Source of the DNA: Manis javanica
Taxonomy: Eukaryota > Chordata > Mammalia > Pholidota > Manidae
Direction of reading: 5' to 3'
NCBI RefSeq assembly: GCF_040802235.1
Contig: NC_133166.1
Span: 112,606,991 to 112,670,990 of the forward strand
DNA length: 64,000 bases
Shown here: positions 43,632 through 55,600 of the stretch, one piece after another
Layout: each line of letters opens with the position of its first letter
Numbering within the stretch: position 1 is the stretch's first letter
Position numbers and translations under genes: made by a program
The notes under the pieces: model-generated
Databases searched by the model: none
What the model was told of the DNA's origin: nothing
The model's input: only the letters and a program-made list of their open reading frames with translations

Positions 43632-46600
43632 CTGCAGCGAGGAGCACAGGGGGCGGGCTGGGGTGGGGCCTGCGGGGGCGGCCCCTGGGTAGGCGGCCAG
43701 GGCTGGAGGGGGCGGGGGGTGGGGGGGGCGTGGCGTCCTGGGTAGGTGGGCGGGCTGGGTGGGGATTTCCAGGGTGGGCAGGCCGGCCCGAACGCACCCT
43801 GCAGCGGGGCACCTCCGGGCAGGGCGTGGGCCTCGCAGTCAGCACCGGGCGCCCGCTCTTGGCCTCACAGTGGTATTCAGTGCAGTTGTCCACCAGGCTG
43901 TTGACCCAGGTCTCATTGGGCTGAAATCGGGGAGAGTGGAGGCTGTGTAAGCAGGGCTGATGGGGTCTCCTGGTTGGGGCTGAGGCAGAGCCCCCTTACC
44001 TGGACCAGCCGGCCGTCTGGTGTGGGGCAGGCCACCTGCACACACTCCCCGCAGCAGTGCCCAGACACCCACGAGTACTTGAAGCCCTGGGGGACCAAAG
44101 TAGGGGTCAAGTTCTGCACCCCCAGCCTGGCTTCCCAGCCCTGCTGCCCTCTGTCCACATCCCAGGGGCCTGGCGACCCCCTTAATGGCCCCACCCTCTG
44201 TGGTGCCGTGTCACTCCAAAGGCCTTTGCTGGCAGAAGCTGCCCCAGCCCCGCTGTCCCCCAGCCCCGCTGTCCCCCAGCCCCGCTGTCCTGGCCTAGCC
44301 TCATCCCTGCTTCCAGCACCTTCTCTATCTGCTCCTGCCTTCCTGGAACCTGATCCAGTCCCTAGCGTCCTGTAGGTCATTCCGCCCACAGTAGACCCTC
44401 CCTTTGGTCTCCAGCAGGGCTGAGAGAGCCTTCGGGAGCAGTGCGCCAAGCCTGGGTCTGCCTGGGAGGGCGGCTCACCTGGGGGCAGGTGCTGTTGCAG
44501 GTGTCCCTTGCACACTGCACTGCTGGGTCCTGTGCATCCACAGTCAGGCACTTGCACGTGTGGCAGGGAAGGACCGCTGGGAAGGTGGCACCAATCTGCA
44601 GGGGACGGGGTGAGGGGAGGTGACACCGAGGGCACTGCCTAGGGCACCAGGGCCAGGACCCCTCCCAGTGGGGGGTGAGCTGGGAAGGCAAGGCCCACAG
44701 AGGGAATGGAATTTGGGTGTGTCCCCTGGCTGGGCACAGACCAGGGTTCTGGAAGAAGGTGCCACCCCCATGTCCTGTGTCCCCACGCAGGTCTAAGGGG
44801 CCCAGAGGTGCACTGCTTCTCTGCTCCTGTGGAGGAGGGCGCAGGCAGGGCTGGGCTTCTGGGACAAGGAGTGCTGGTGTAGAGGGGCACGGGGTGTCCC
44901 ACGGCAGGTGTGAGCCCAGGGCCCCGCCCACTGGCCCCCAAGGGACCTTACCCCATAGGAGGTGCCATTGTAGGTACACAGCTTAGGTTCTGGAAGGAGA
45001 GGGAGGAGTGAGTGTTGCTGGGCAGCAGGGAGGGACTGCTTGGACACCACCCTGCCACGAGCCCCAGTGCAGAGAGCCCCCAGCCCCTCGCCTCCACAGC
45101 CCCTCCCCGCCCAGCCCCACTCACGGCAGTGGAAGGTAGGGCAGCAGCCGCCCTCCTCCTCGGTGTGGGTCAGCTCCTCTCCCAGCCTACATTGGGGCGG
45201 GCTGTGGGGGCAGGTGGTCCTGTTGCAGACTGAGAGAGCCGGGAGCTGTGAGGGGCCTGCCCTCGTGGCAGCTGCCCTCCTCGACCAGGCGAGTCCCTGC
45301 ATGCTACCCACAACGGCGCCAAAGCGGCTGAGCCTTCTGGCCCCTCCAGGTCTCCTCACTGTCCCTGGGCTACACCGGGCAGGCCAGAGGTCACCAGCCT
45401 CATTTTGAAGTGGCCTAAAGCCACCGAGAGGTCTCCCCGCCTTAGCAGTCCAGCTGTGGTTCCTGCTGCCCTCTGCCCCACCAGCAGGGCAGCTGTGCCC
45501 ACCACCCTCTTCTGCCAAACCCCGGCCCTGCCCGGACACTGGGCACAGGGCTCACCACACAGAGTCTCCAGGCAGCACGGGTTGTCATCCAGAGGCCTGG
45601 TCACCGTCACAAAGCCAGCCTGGCTGCACTCTGGGGGTGGGGCCTGGTCCTGGCACCGCACAGGGGTGCAGCGCACCGACATGGAGCCCTTGTTGCACAC
45701 ACAGGTCTGGCAGTTGCTGACCCACTGCTCTCCAGGCTGGAATGAACCAGGGCAGGGTCCCCAAGAGCTCCTGGGCCGCACCCCAGCCCTGGGCTACCAA
45801 CCGCAGCAGGTCACACCTCAGCTGCCCCCTGCAGCTGCCATCTCTGGAGCAGCCCACATGGCCAGGATGCAACTGGCACCTTGGCACCCCATACCAGCCC
45901 CCCAGGGGCTGGGGCAGGGCTGGCCCCCCATTTGGGGATGCTCCTCCCTGCTTCTCCAAACTCACAAATTTGGGAAACCCGTCTGGTCCAACGCAGGCTG
46001 GAAGAGAAGGAGAAAGGGTCTCTGGGGAGCCTGCAGGCCTGGCCTCCCCTCCCCCAGCCGGGGCCTCTTCTTTCGCCCAGATCTCAAGCTGCTGTAAGGT
46101 CAGGGGGCCAAGCAGGGTCCGAGGCCGCACCACGCCACTCTGAGTGGGCGCTGGGGTCCAGAGGTGAGTGCAGCCAGGACCCAGGGTTCTCAGTCCAGGC
46201 TGGAGGGGCTCAAGCCAGGGGTTCCCGCCCCAAGGCCTCCCCCGCCCACCAGCGGGCTGGTCAGGGCTAGTGGGGCGCTTACGGCACTGGGGCACGCAGA
46301 CGTCAGCATTGGAGCTGAAGAGGACGCTCCCGTCTGGACAGAAGCAGCCTTCCGCCAGCCCCCGGCTTGGTGGGCTCTGGCCCCTGGGGGGCAGGAAAGG
46401 CAGCCTTGGGGCCATGATCCCGGGCTCAGGTCCCAGGGAGGGGCCAGAAGGGCAGCAGGCACGGTGGAGTGCGGGGTCCGGCCAGCTGCCCAGGGCTGCC
46501 CCCAGGCTTGGGGGTTGGGGGTTGGGGTGGGGAAGGGCTCCCCGGAGATGGTGGGCAGGGTTCCTGGACCCTCTGTGGGTCTCTCTGGGCAAGCCTGGGA

Positions 46601-49600
46601 GGCCTGAGGGGCCCCCTTCCCACCATTCAGCAGCACTTACCTTGGCTCACAGGTCTCAGGCTGCACTGGGCCACATGGACTGTATACCTTGGCGGGTGGG
46701 CAGGTGAAGTCTGGGGGGACAGGGACAGGTGTCAGGCAGGCTAAGGAGGCCAGAGCCCCCAGGGACCACCCCCAACTCACCACACAGCCCGCCAGTAGCG
46801 TTGCGCCAGTCACTGCACACGCCCCGGGCACGGCAGAGTGACGCATAGGCCTCCAGGCTCTGGCAGGGCACCTCGGGGCGGTCGGCCTGGCAGCTGTCGC
46901 TCACACAGGCGCTGAGGAACGGGCTGGGTGGGATGAGACTGTGGCACTCGGCAAAGACCCTGCGGGCATGGGCAGTAAGGCTGGGGCAGAGTCGGGTGCT
47001 GGGCCCAGGCAGGGGTCCACCCAGCTCACAAGGAGGGACTCACCGGCTCAGCAGCAGCTCGCAGAGGGGTGCCCGGGGGCACGGGGCGGAGGTGGGCACG
47101 GTGGACGGGCTACCGGTGGTTGGAGGCAGGCTGGTGGGTGCCCAGCAGCCTGCCTCTCTGCTTTCGGGGACAAGCCAGGTTCTAGCCATGTCCTGGCAGG
47201 TGGGCGCCATGGTGCCATCTGGCCGGCGGCAGTCGTCTGCCTGGCTGTTGGTGCAGGTGCCTGGGAGGATGGGGGCGGGAGGGTCACCAAGGGGGCCAGG
47301 CCTGCTCTCACACCTTTCTGTCTCCCCACCAGCCCTGTCACTCAGCTATGAAGCACTGTCTCCCGAGGCTGCTGTGGCCAGGCGGGAGGCCAAGCCCACG
47401 TCCTGCTCACCACACTGGCCCTCGGTGTTGTAGCTGAAGTGACTGTAGGGCAGCCGGACCTGGAAGATGCTCCCATCAAAGGTGATGCCCACACGGATGG
47501 CGGGAATGTCGATGGCCATCGCGGTGGTCCCCATCAGGGACACCCTCACACCGTTCTTGCTGTATCCGTGGCTCACTGGCGTGTGGTCGAACATGATCTG
47601 GGGATGTGTCCAGGGGCCCGTGACCAGTGGTGGGGGGTTAGCAGGGCCTGCCTTTGGGGCTCTGTCTCCCGGGCACCGGGCACCTCCTCGGCACCACACC
47701 CCAATGTGCAGATGGTCCTCCGGGGCCTGGGAGGCTGTGTTGGGCTCTCCCCATGCAGCATCCTGCACCATCCTTCCCTGCCCCCTGCTTCCGAGGTCAG
47801 GGCTCTCCTGCGTCAGGTGTGTGCCCTTTGCCCTGCCTGAGGCCCCTGTGGGAGCTGACCTCCAGCCCACTGGTTTTCCCTGAAGAGGCAGGGACAGGGT
47901 CACAGCCTAGTTCCAGGTAGGTACCCACCCTGCGTCCCACTCACCAGGCTCTTCTGCCCACTGGGGCCAGGGGTGGTTGTGAGGACGACCTCCATGGACT
48001 TGTGGTGGACCATGAGGGCACGGGCACAGCTGTCGGCCCCACAGTAGTGGTTGCTCAAGAGGATGCTGAGGTTCCCGTGGCGTGGGTTGATCTCCCTCAT
48101 GAGGACGTAAGTGCAGTTGTGCAGGAAGGAGTAGGCGGTGCCGTCGAAGGTGCGGTAGTGGGACCCCCCCCAGCCGCTGCAGGAACCTGCAGGGCATGGA
48201 CCGTTCGCTCATCCAGCGCCACCCCAACACGGCCCCCTTGGGGAGCTGCTCGGCCACCCTGGCCTCAGGTGCCTCGTTTGTAAAATGTAGAGGGTGGGGT
48301 GGTGACCCCAAAGACGTATCACCCAGAGCCTGCAAAGGGAACCTCATTTGGGAAGGGGTCTTTACAACTGTATTTTAGGTAAAGACCCTGAGATGAGGTC
48401 ACCCTGGGTGACTCAGATGGCCCTGAATCTAACAACAAAGGAGGGGCCACATAGACAAGGCAGAGGCTGAGGAGCACGGCCCCGAGTCGGGGACACCTGG
48501 AGCCTCCGAAGCTGAAGGAGGTGGAAGGGCCCACGCAAGGAGCTGCCACACTGGGATCTCAGACTCTGGTTTCCTGTTGCTCTGACCTACCCTGCGTGGG
48601 GTCCCTGCTTGCAGCTACAAGAACCCCATGCCCCCTAGGCACTGCAGGCCTGGGCCTTTCCCCTTCCAGCAGCAGCTGGTCAGCCTTTCTCAGGGGAAAC
48701 GCACACCTCCCCCGCCCCTGGCCTCTGCTCCCCCCGCACCCGGTGGCAAGCCGGCCACCGTGCTCACACTCGCACTCCAAGTGGTAGTCACACGGCTCGG
48801 CGTCGCTGAGCACCTTGACAGGCACATGCCCGTTCACACAGCTGATGTTGGCCACCTGCCTCGGCTCCAGCAGGATGATGCGGTTGTCACCCTCGCACCG
48901 GGCCACTGTGCAGTCCTCCAGGGTCCAGGTCTCGTTCACCTAGGAGGGACCAAGCATGGCGCTCACCGGTCAGGTACGCCAGACCCATCCTCACGGCACC
49001 TGCTATGGCCCCAGGGCACATCCTGGCCAGCCCCAGGTGCTGACTTAGCCCTGGACCGTGCAGGCCTTCCTCCAGGCAGAGCTACCCCTGGAGGGCTCCC
49101 CGAGGGGTGGGGGTGCCCCACCCATACACAGAGAGAGAGGCAGTGGGGGGGGGGACAGCAGGAGCACACCTGTCGGCGAGGGACCACAAGATTGCAGCCA
49201 GGAGAGAGTGAGGGTGGGGGCTCAGGGGATGAGGTCTCTGGGGGTGAAGAGGTGGGGCAGGCACCCTCGAAACGGTCAATGTCACAGCGCTGGTTGCAGA
49301 CTGCGTAGAAGTGGCAGCCGGCTCTGTCAGTCTTGTTGTAGACAACATCCCCTGTAGAGGGGAGAAGATACCAGGTCACCCCAGGACAGGTCAGCAGGAG
49401 GCATCTGTCCCAGGGCAAGGCCAGAGAGCAGGATGGGTAAGGAGGAAGTGGGTGTCCTGAGTGGACAATCCACAGGGAAGGGACAGGCTCCTACACTCAC
49501 CCGGGGAGAAGATCTGTCCGAATGCCTGGCAAAAGCAGCCGGTGGGGAAGGCTGAGCTGAGAAAGGCAGTGGGGCTGACAGTGGCGGGGATGGAGGGGCC

Positions 49601-52600
49601 TGTGCTGGACACAGTGATGGGTGGCAAGATGCTGGTGGTCTTCAGTGATGGGGAGGGGCCTGAGGTGGTGTTGGGCGCCATGCTAGGGAGTCCGGTCGAT
49701 GTCTGCAAGGCCCAGGGAAGAGAGAAGGCATGGGAGGTGGCCCTAGTGCTGGGTGTTGTGTGGGTGCTGGCAGTCTCCAGGGATGGGGAGGGTCCTGAAA
49801 TGGTGATAGGCACTGTGCTGGGGAGTCCAGTCGAGGTCTGCGAGGCCCAGATGAAGGGAAGAGAGTGGGCCGGGGAGATGGCCCTGGTTGGGGGTGTCAC
49901 AGAGGTGCTGGCAGTCCCCGGGGATGGGGAGGGGCCTTCCGTGGTGCCAGGAGTGGAGAGGCAGTGGCTGTAGCTGTCACAGCAGAGCAGGCGCACGTGG
50001 AAGTTGTGGCAGTACGGCACGGGCCCCGGCTGCTCACGGTTCCGGCACACCAGCCCAAAGCTGAGGTTGCACTGGACCACCTGCCCCACGTCCTCCAGGG
50101 CCATTTGTGGCGCCCTCTCCGAGCGGCACTCAATGTCCTGGGGGTGCTCACAGAAGACGTGGCCTGCTGAGCGGAAGACCGCAAAGGTCTCAAAGTCCCC
50201 ACCATTGGGACCGGGTGTGGGGTAATCCTCATCAAACCAGTCTGTCCATGCACACCGTGGCATGCAGCCCATGGAGGAGGAGGTGGCCAGGGTCGGCTTG
50301 GTGGAGCTGGTCTGCAGGGTGCCGGAGGGCTGGGTGGTCCCGAATCTGGGCCCGGTCAGCGGCGACCCAGTGGTGGTGCGTATGCCGGAGGTCAGCAGTG
50401 TGGTCACTGGAGCGGTGCTGGGGGATGCTGAGTTGACGGTTCTGGTTGAGAATTGGGAGAAGGCAGACTGACTGGGGATGGAGACCCCCTCAGTGGTCCT
50501 CAGGGAGGAATAGGTCTCGGTGGAGGAGATAGAGACCCTCTCGGTGGTGCTGGGTGGGGAGGGACCAGTCCCAGTGGTAGGGATGGAGACCCCCTCGGTG
50601 GTCCTCAAGGAGGAATGGGTCTCAGTGCTGATGGAGACCCTCTCGGTGGTGCTGGGTGGGGAGGTACCAGTCCCAGTGGTAAGAGTGGAGACCCCCTCGG
50701 TGGTGCTGGGTAGGAAGAGACCAGTCCCAGTGGTGGGGGTGGAGACCCTCTCAGTGGTCCTGAAGGATGGATGGGTCTCAGTGGTGGGGGTGGAGATCCT
50801 CTCTGTGGTCCTTGGTGGGGAGGGACCAGTCCCAGTGGCAGGGATGGAGACCCCCTCAGTGATCCTTGGTGGGTAGGGATGGGTCTCAGTGCTGATGGAG
50901 ACCCCCTCGGTGGTGCTGGGTGGGGAGGAGCCAGTCCCAGTGGCAGGGATGGAGACCCCCTCGGTGGTGCTGGGTGGGGAGGGGCCAGTCCCAGTGGTAA
51001 GAGTGGAGACCCCCTCGGTGGTCCTCAAGGAGGGATGGGTCTCAGTGCTGATGGAGACCCCCTCGGTGGTGCTGGGTGGGGAGGAGCCAGTCCCAGTGGC
51101 AGGGATGGAGACCCCCTCGGTGGTGCTGGCTTGGGAGGGGCCAGTCCCAGTGGCAGGGATGGAGACCCCCTTGGTGATCCTTGGTGGGTAGGGATGGGTC
51201 TCAGTGCTGATGGAGACCCCCTCGGTGGTGCTGGGTGGGGAGGAGCCAGTCCCAGTGGCAGGGATGGAGACCCCCTCGGTGGTGCTGGGTGGGGAGGGGC
51301 CAGTCCCAGTGGTAAGAGTGGAGACCCCCTCGGTGGTCCTCAAGGAGGGATGGGTCTCAGTGCTGATGGAGACCCCCTCGGTGGTGCTGGGTGGGGAGGA
51401 GCCAGTCCCAGTGGCAGGGATGGAGACCCCCTCAGTGGTGCTGGGTGGGGAGGGGCCAGTCCCAGTGGTAAGAGTGGAGACCCCCTCGGTGGTCCTCAAG
51501 GAGGGATGGGTCTCAGTGCTGATGGAGACCCCCTCGGTGGTGCTGGGTGGGGAGGGGCCAGTCCCAGTGGCAGGGATGGAGACCCCCTCGGTGGTGCTGG
51601 GTAGGAAAAGACCAGTCCCAGTGGTAGGGATGGAGACCCCCTCGGTGGTGCTGGCTTGGGAGGGGCCAGTCCCAGTGGTAGGAGTGGAGACCCTCTCGGT
51701 GGTCCTTGGTGGGTAGGGATGGGTCTCAGTGCTGATGGAGACCCCCTCAGTGGTGCTGGGTGGGGAGGGGCCAGTCCCAGTGGTAGGAGTGGAGACTCCC
51801 TCAGTGGTCCTTGGTGGGTAGGGTTGGGTCTCAGTGCTGATGGAGACCCTCTCAATGGTGCTGGGTGGGGAGGGGCCAGTCCCAGTGGTGGGGATGGAGA
51901 CCTTCCGAGTGGACCTGGGGGAGGAGGCATGAATCTGGGTGGTGGTAGTGGTCTGGAGCGGTGACACCCCCACTGAGCTCTCGCCCGTGCTGGTGCTGGC
52001 ACTGGAGGCCAGTGTGGGAGACCAGGGGGCAGCCGAGCTGGTGCAGCGGCTGTGGTCTTCACAGCAGAGTACACGGATTTGGTAGTTGAGGCAGGTGTGG
52101 CCTGGCCTCTGCCGGTTGTTTCTGCAGATAAGCCCATAGTCCACGTTGCACTGCACCACCTGGCCTAGGCGCTGGAGGGGCACATCTGGGAAGCGGGCAG
52201 CCTCACACTGGATAGCCTCTGGGTCTGCACAGAGCCGGCCACCAGCGTCCGCAATGTGGTAGTAGGTCTCTATGTCTCCCCCGTAGCGGCCAGGAAGAGG
52301 TTGGTCGCTGTCCAGCCAGTCTGTCCAGCGGCAGGCGGGCTGGCACCTGGAGGTAGCTGTGGTGGGGCCTGTGCTAGGTGTCGCAAGGCTTGAGGGGGAC
52401 CATGAAGTGCTGCCCAGTGGGGAGCTTGTGGCCTCAGGTGTGGGGGGGGATAAGGAAGCCCAGGTGCTGAACCCTGTGCGGGAGGTAGTGCCAGGCACCA
52501 TGCTAGGGAGTCTGGTCGAGGTCTGCAAGGCCCAGGGATGGGAGGTGGCCCTAGTGGTGGGTGTCATGGGGGTGCTGGTGGTCTCTGGGGATGGAGAGGG

Positions 52601-55600
52601 GCCTGAGATGGTGCTAGGCATGGTGCTGGGGAGCCTGGTTGAGGTCTTTGAGGCCCAGATGAGGGGCAGAGAGTGGGCCGGGGAGGTGGTCCTGGTTGGG
52701 GGTGTCACAGAAGTGCTGGCAGTCTTCGGGAACGGAGAGGGACCAGGTACTGTGCTGGGGAGTCCAGTCGAGGTCTGCGAGGCCCAGATGAAGGGAAGAG
52801 AGTGGGCCGGGGAGATGGCCCTGGTTGGGGGTGTCACAGAGGTGCTGGCAGTCCCCGGGGATGGGGAGGGGCCTTCCGTGGTGCCAGGAGTGGAGAGGCA
52901 GTGGCTGTAGCTGTCACAGCAGAGCAGGCGCACGTGGAAGTTGTGGCAGTACGGCACGGGCCCCGGCTGCTCGCGGTTCCGGCACACCAGCCCAAAGCTG
53001 AGGTTGCACTGGACCACCTGCCCCACGTCCTCCAGGGCCATTTGTGGCGCCCTCTCCGAGCGGCACTCAATGTCCTGGGGGTGCTCACAGAAGACGTGGC
53101 CTGCTGAGCGGAAGACCGCAAAGGTCTCAAAGTCCCCACCATTGGGACCGGGTGTGGGGTAGTCCTCATCAAACCAGTCTGTCCACGTGCACCGTGGCAT
53201 GCAGCCCGTGGAGGAGGAGGTGGCCAGGGTCAGCTTGGTGGAGCTGGTCTGCAGGGTGCCGGAGCGCTGGGTGGTCCCGAATCTGGGCCCGGTCAGCGGC
53301 GACCCAGTGGTGGTGCGTATGCCGGAGGTCAGCAGTGTGGTCACTGGAGGGGCGCTGGGGAAGGTGAGCTGCCTCTGGGTGACGGCTGACGACAAGTGCT
53401 CAGGCAGCCTGGTGGTCCCGGTGGGGCTGCTGTGCACAGGCGCCGTAGGGGCAGTAGAGCCAGGAGCCAGGCGTGGGCAGTGCCGGACGTCATCACAGCA
53501 AAGCACGCGGATGTTGTAGTTGAAGCACATGTTGAACTCTCCCCTCTGGTCTTCATTCCTGCATACCAGCCCCATGTCCAGGCTGCAGTTGAGCACCTGT
53601 CCGATCTGGTCAATGCTCACCTCAGGGTAATTCTCTGCCCGGCACTCAATCTTCTCCGGGTCTGGGCACATCCTGGCCCCGGTGGCCCTGATATTGTCGT
53701 ATGTCTCCACGTCTCCACCCGTGACTCCCGAGGTTGGGAAATCCACATCAAACCACTCTGTCCACTCACACCTGGGCTGGCACGCAGTCGTGCCCTGCCC
53801 GCCCGTGATGTGGGCTGTGGCCGTGGGCATCTCAGCTCTTGGTGTACTGGTCCTGGTGTGCATGGTGGACAGCGCGTGGGGGCCCGGCGTCCCTGCCAGT
53901 GTTCCCAGTGCTGAGTGTGCTGTGGAGGTTCTCGTCGTCACTGACCATGAAGTGGGGTGTTGCAGGGTGCCCCCCGAAGTCCCCCACCGGGTTGAGTGAG
54001 TGGGAAGGACTGATGGAGATGTGCCCAGGGCAGTGGCCTTTGTGAAGCCTGGAGATGTGGGGCTCCCCATGGAGGAGGTCACAAGCGTGTGCACGTAGCT
54101 GGGGTGCAGGGACGATGCCGGGGAGGTCTGTCCTCTGGAAAGGGAAGGCATCGATGTGGTGCTGGGAGCCATGGTCACCCCTGGGCTGCTCCTCCTCTGT
54201 GTCCCTGGCTCTGTGGCTTGTGGCCCGGTGAGGGAGATGGTGGAGGGGGAGGTGGCTGTGGTGACAGCTGAGGTGGTGGGGGTGACAGTGGCACTGATGG
54301 TGGGTGAGGGCTTAGGGGAGGGGGCCGTGGACCCAGTGCTGGTGGTCTTGGGGGCCCGGGTCTGTGAGGGGGAGGCCCTGGTTGGCCAGAGACTGGTTCC
54401 TGGCCTTGATGTGGTCTGGGCGGGGGTGGCCAGAGATGTGAGGAGCGGCTGCTGGGTGGTGACCCCGGGGGCAGGGCTGCAGGGCACGTAGTCACAGCAG
54501 AGGACCCGCAGCTCATAGTTGTGACAGAGCGGGGGGCTCTGCTCGCTGTTGAGGCACATCAGCCCCTGGATGGGGTTGCACTCCACCTTCTGGCCCAGCT
54601 CCTGCAGGGGTATGTCGGGCAGCCGCTGTGCCCGGCACTCCACACTGGTGGGGGCTGGGCACACCCGGTAGCCCCTCTGCCTCAGGATGGCGAATGTCTC
54701 AAAGTCCCCACCTCCCATGCCAGGCTCTGGGTGTCCACCGTCGTACCAGTCGGACCAGAGGCAGAGCTCATGCACACACACAGTGGAAGGGGTGGGAGCC
54801 ACACCTGTGGGGAGAGGGCAGAGCTGTCAGCCTCCCCCACGCCCCCGCCAGCCACACACAGCGGGATGACACATGTCCGCTTGCCTGCAGGTCAGCCCTG
54901 GGCCTCTGCAGGACTTGGGCTGGCCCTTGTGCCTGGCACCCCGGCACTGAGCACCCACCGGGTCTTCCCTCACCGCTCAGACCGTCATCCAGCAGGACCA
55001 GACGCAGGTCTGCCGGGCTCACCTGTGGTGGAGGGTGGGGCTGCGGTGGTGGTGAAGGTAAAGGGCATGGTGGATGGGGCTCCGGGACATTCCATGGCCC
55101 TCCGGGTGATGGTTCCATTGTTTCCACAAACAGCGGTCAAGCAGGCACCCAGCCCGTCTGTAGTGTTGTAGATGACGTCGTGGTAGCCATAGGCCTTGCC
55201 CTCATAGGTGCACGTGCAGGCTGAAGACAATAGATCAAGGCTCACTCAGAGCCCTGCCCCTGGCCCCCAGCCTACCTGGGTCCCTCCTTACCTGACAGAC
55301 TGTGCGTGCACAGGAGGCCACTGGGCGTGCAGTCACTGGGGGAGCGCGGGGAGAATAGCTGAGTGCCAGCGAGGGCAGGCCAGCATCCCTGCCCGCTGCC
55401 CCCTCGCCCCCACCTCGCCCCACCGCCTGCCCCCCTCACCATCTCTGGCAGTTCTCTGCTGTGGGGACCCTTACGCCCACGTCGTGGTAGTTGCCGTCCT
55501 CGTCGTAGCATCCACACTGCGCCACACACTTCATCTGGTCCTCACTGAAGAACGGCTTGCTGGGCGGGCACCTTGGGTAGCAGCCTGGGGCGGGTGCAGG

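Noticed and set aside
45585-46592. 335-codon minus-strand frame in MUC5B
   Set aside because: It is an intron read-through in frames other than the MUC5B frame; the real exons at 46383-46283, 45997-45966 and 45736-45556 have good splice sites and consistent phases.
50771-51604. 277-codon open frame on the plus strand (and overlapping 170- and 118-codon frames)
   Set aside because: It is the antisense shadow of the MUC5B tandem array. Units are multiples of three, so all frames stay open; there is no promoter, splice context or protein family.
50447-51918. CRISPR-like array of short repeats
   Set aside because: The units are contiguous coding repeats without unique spacers, in a mammalian mucin exon.
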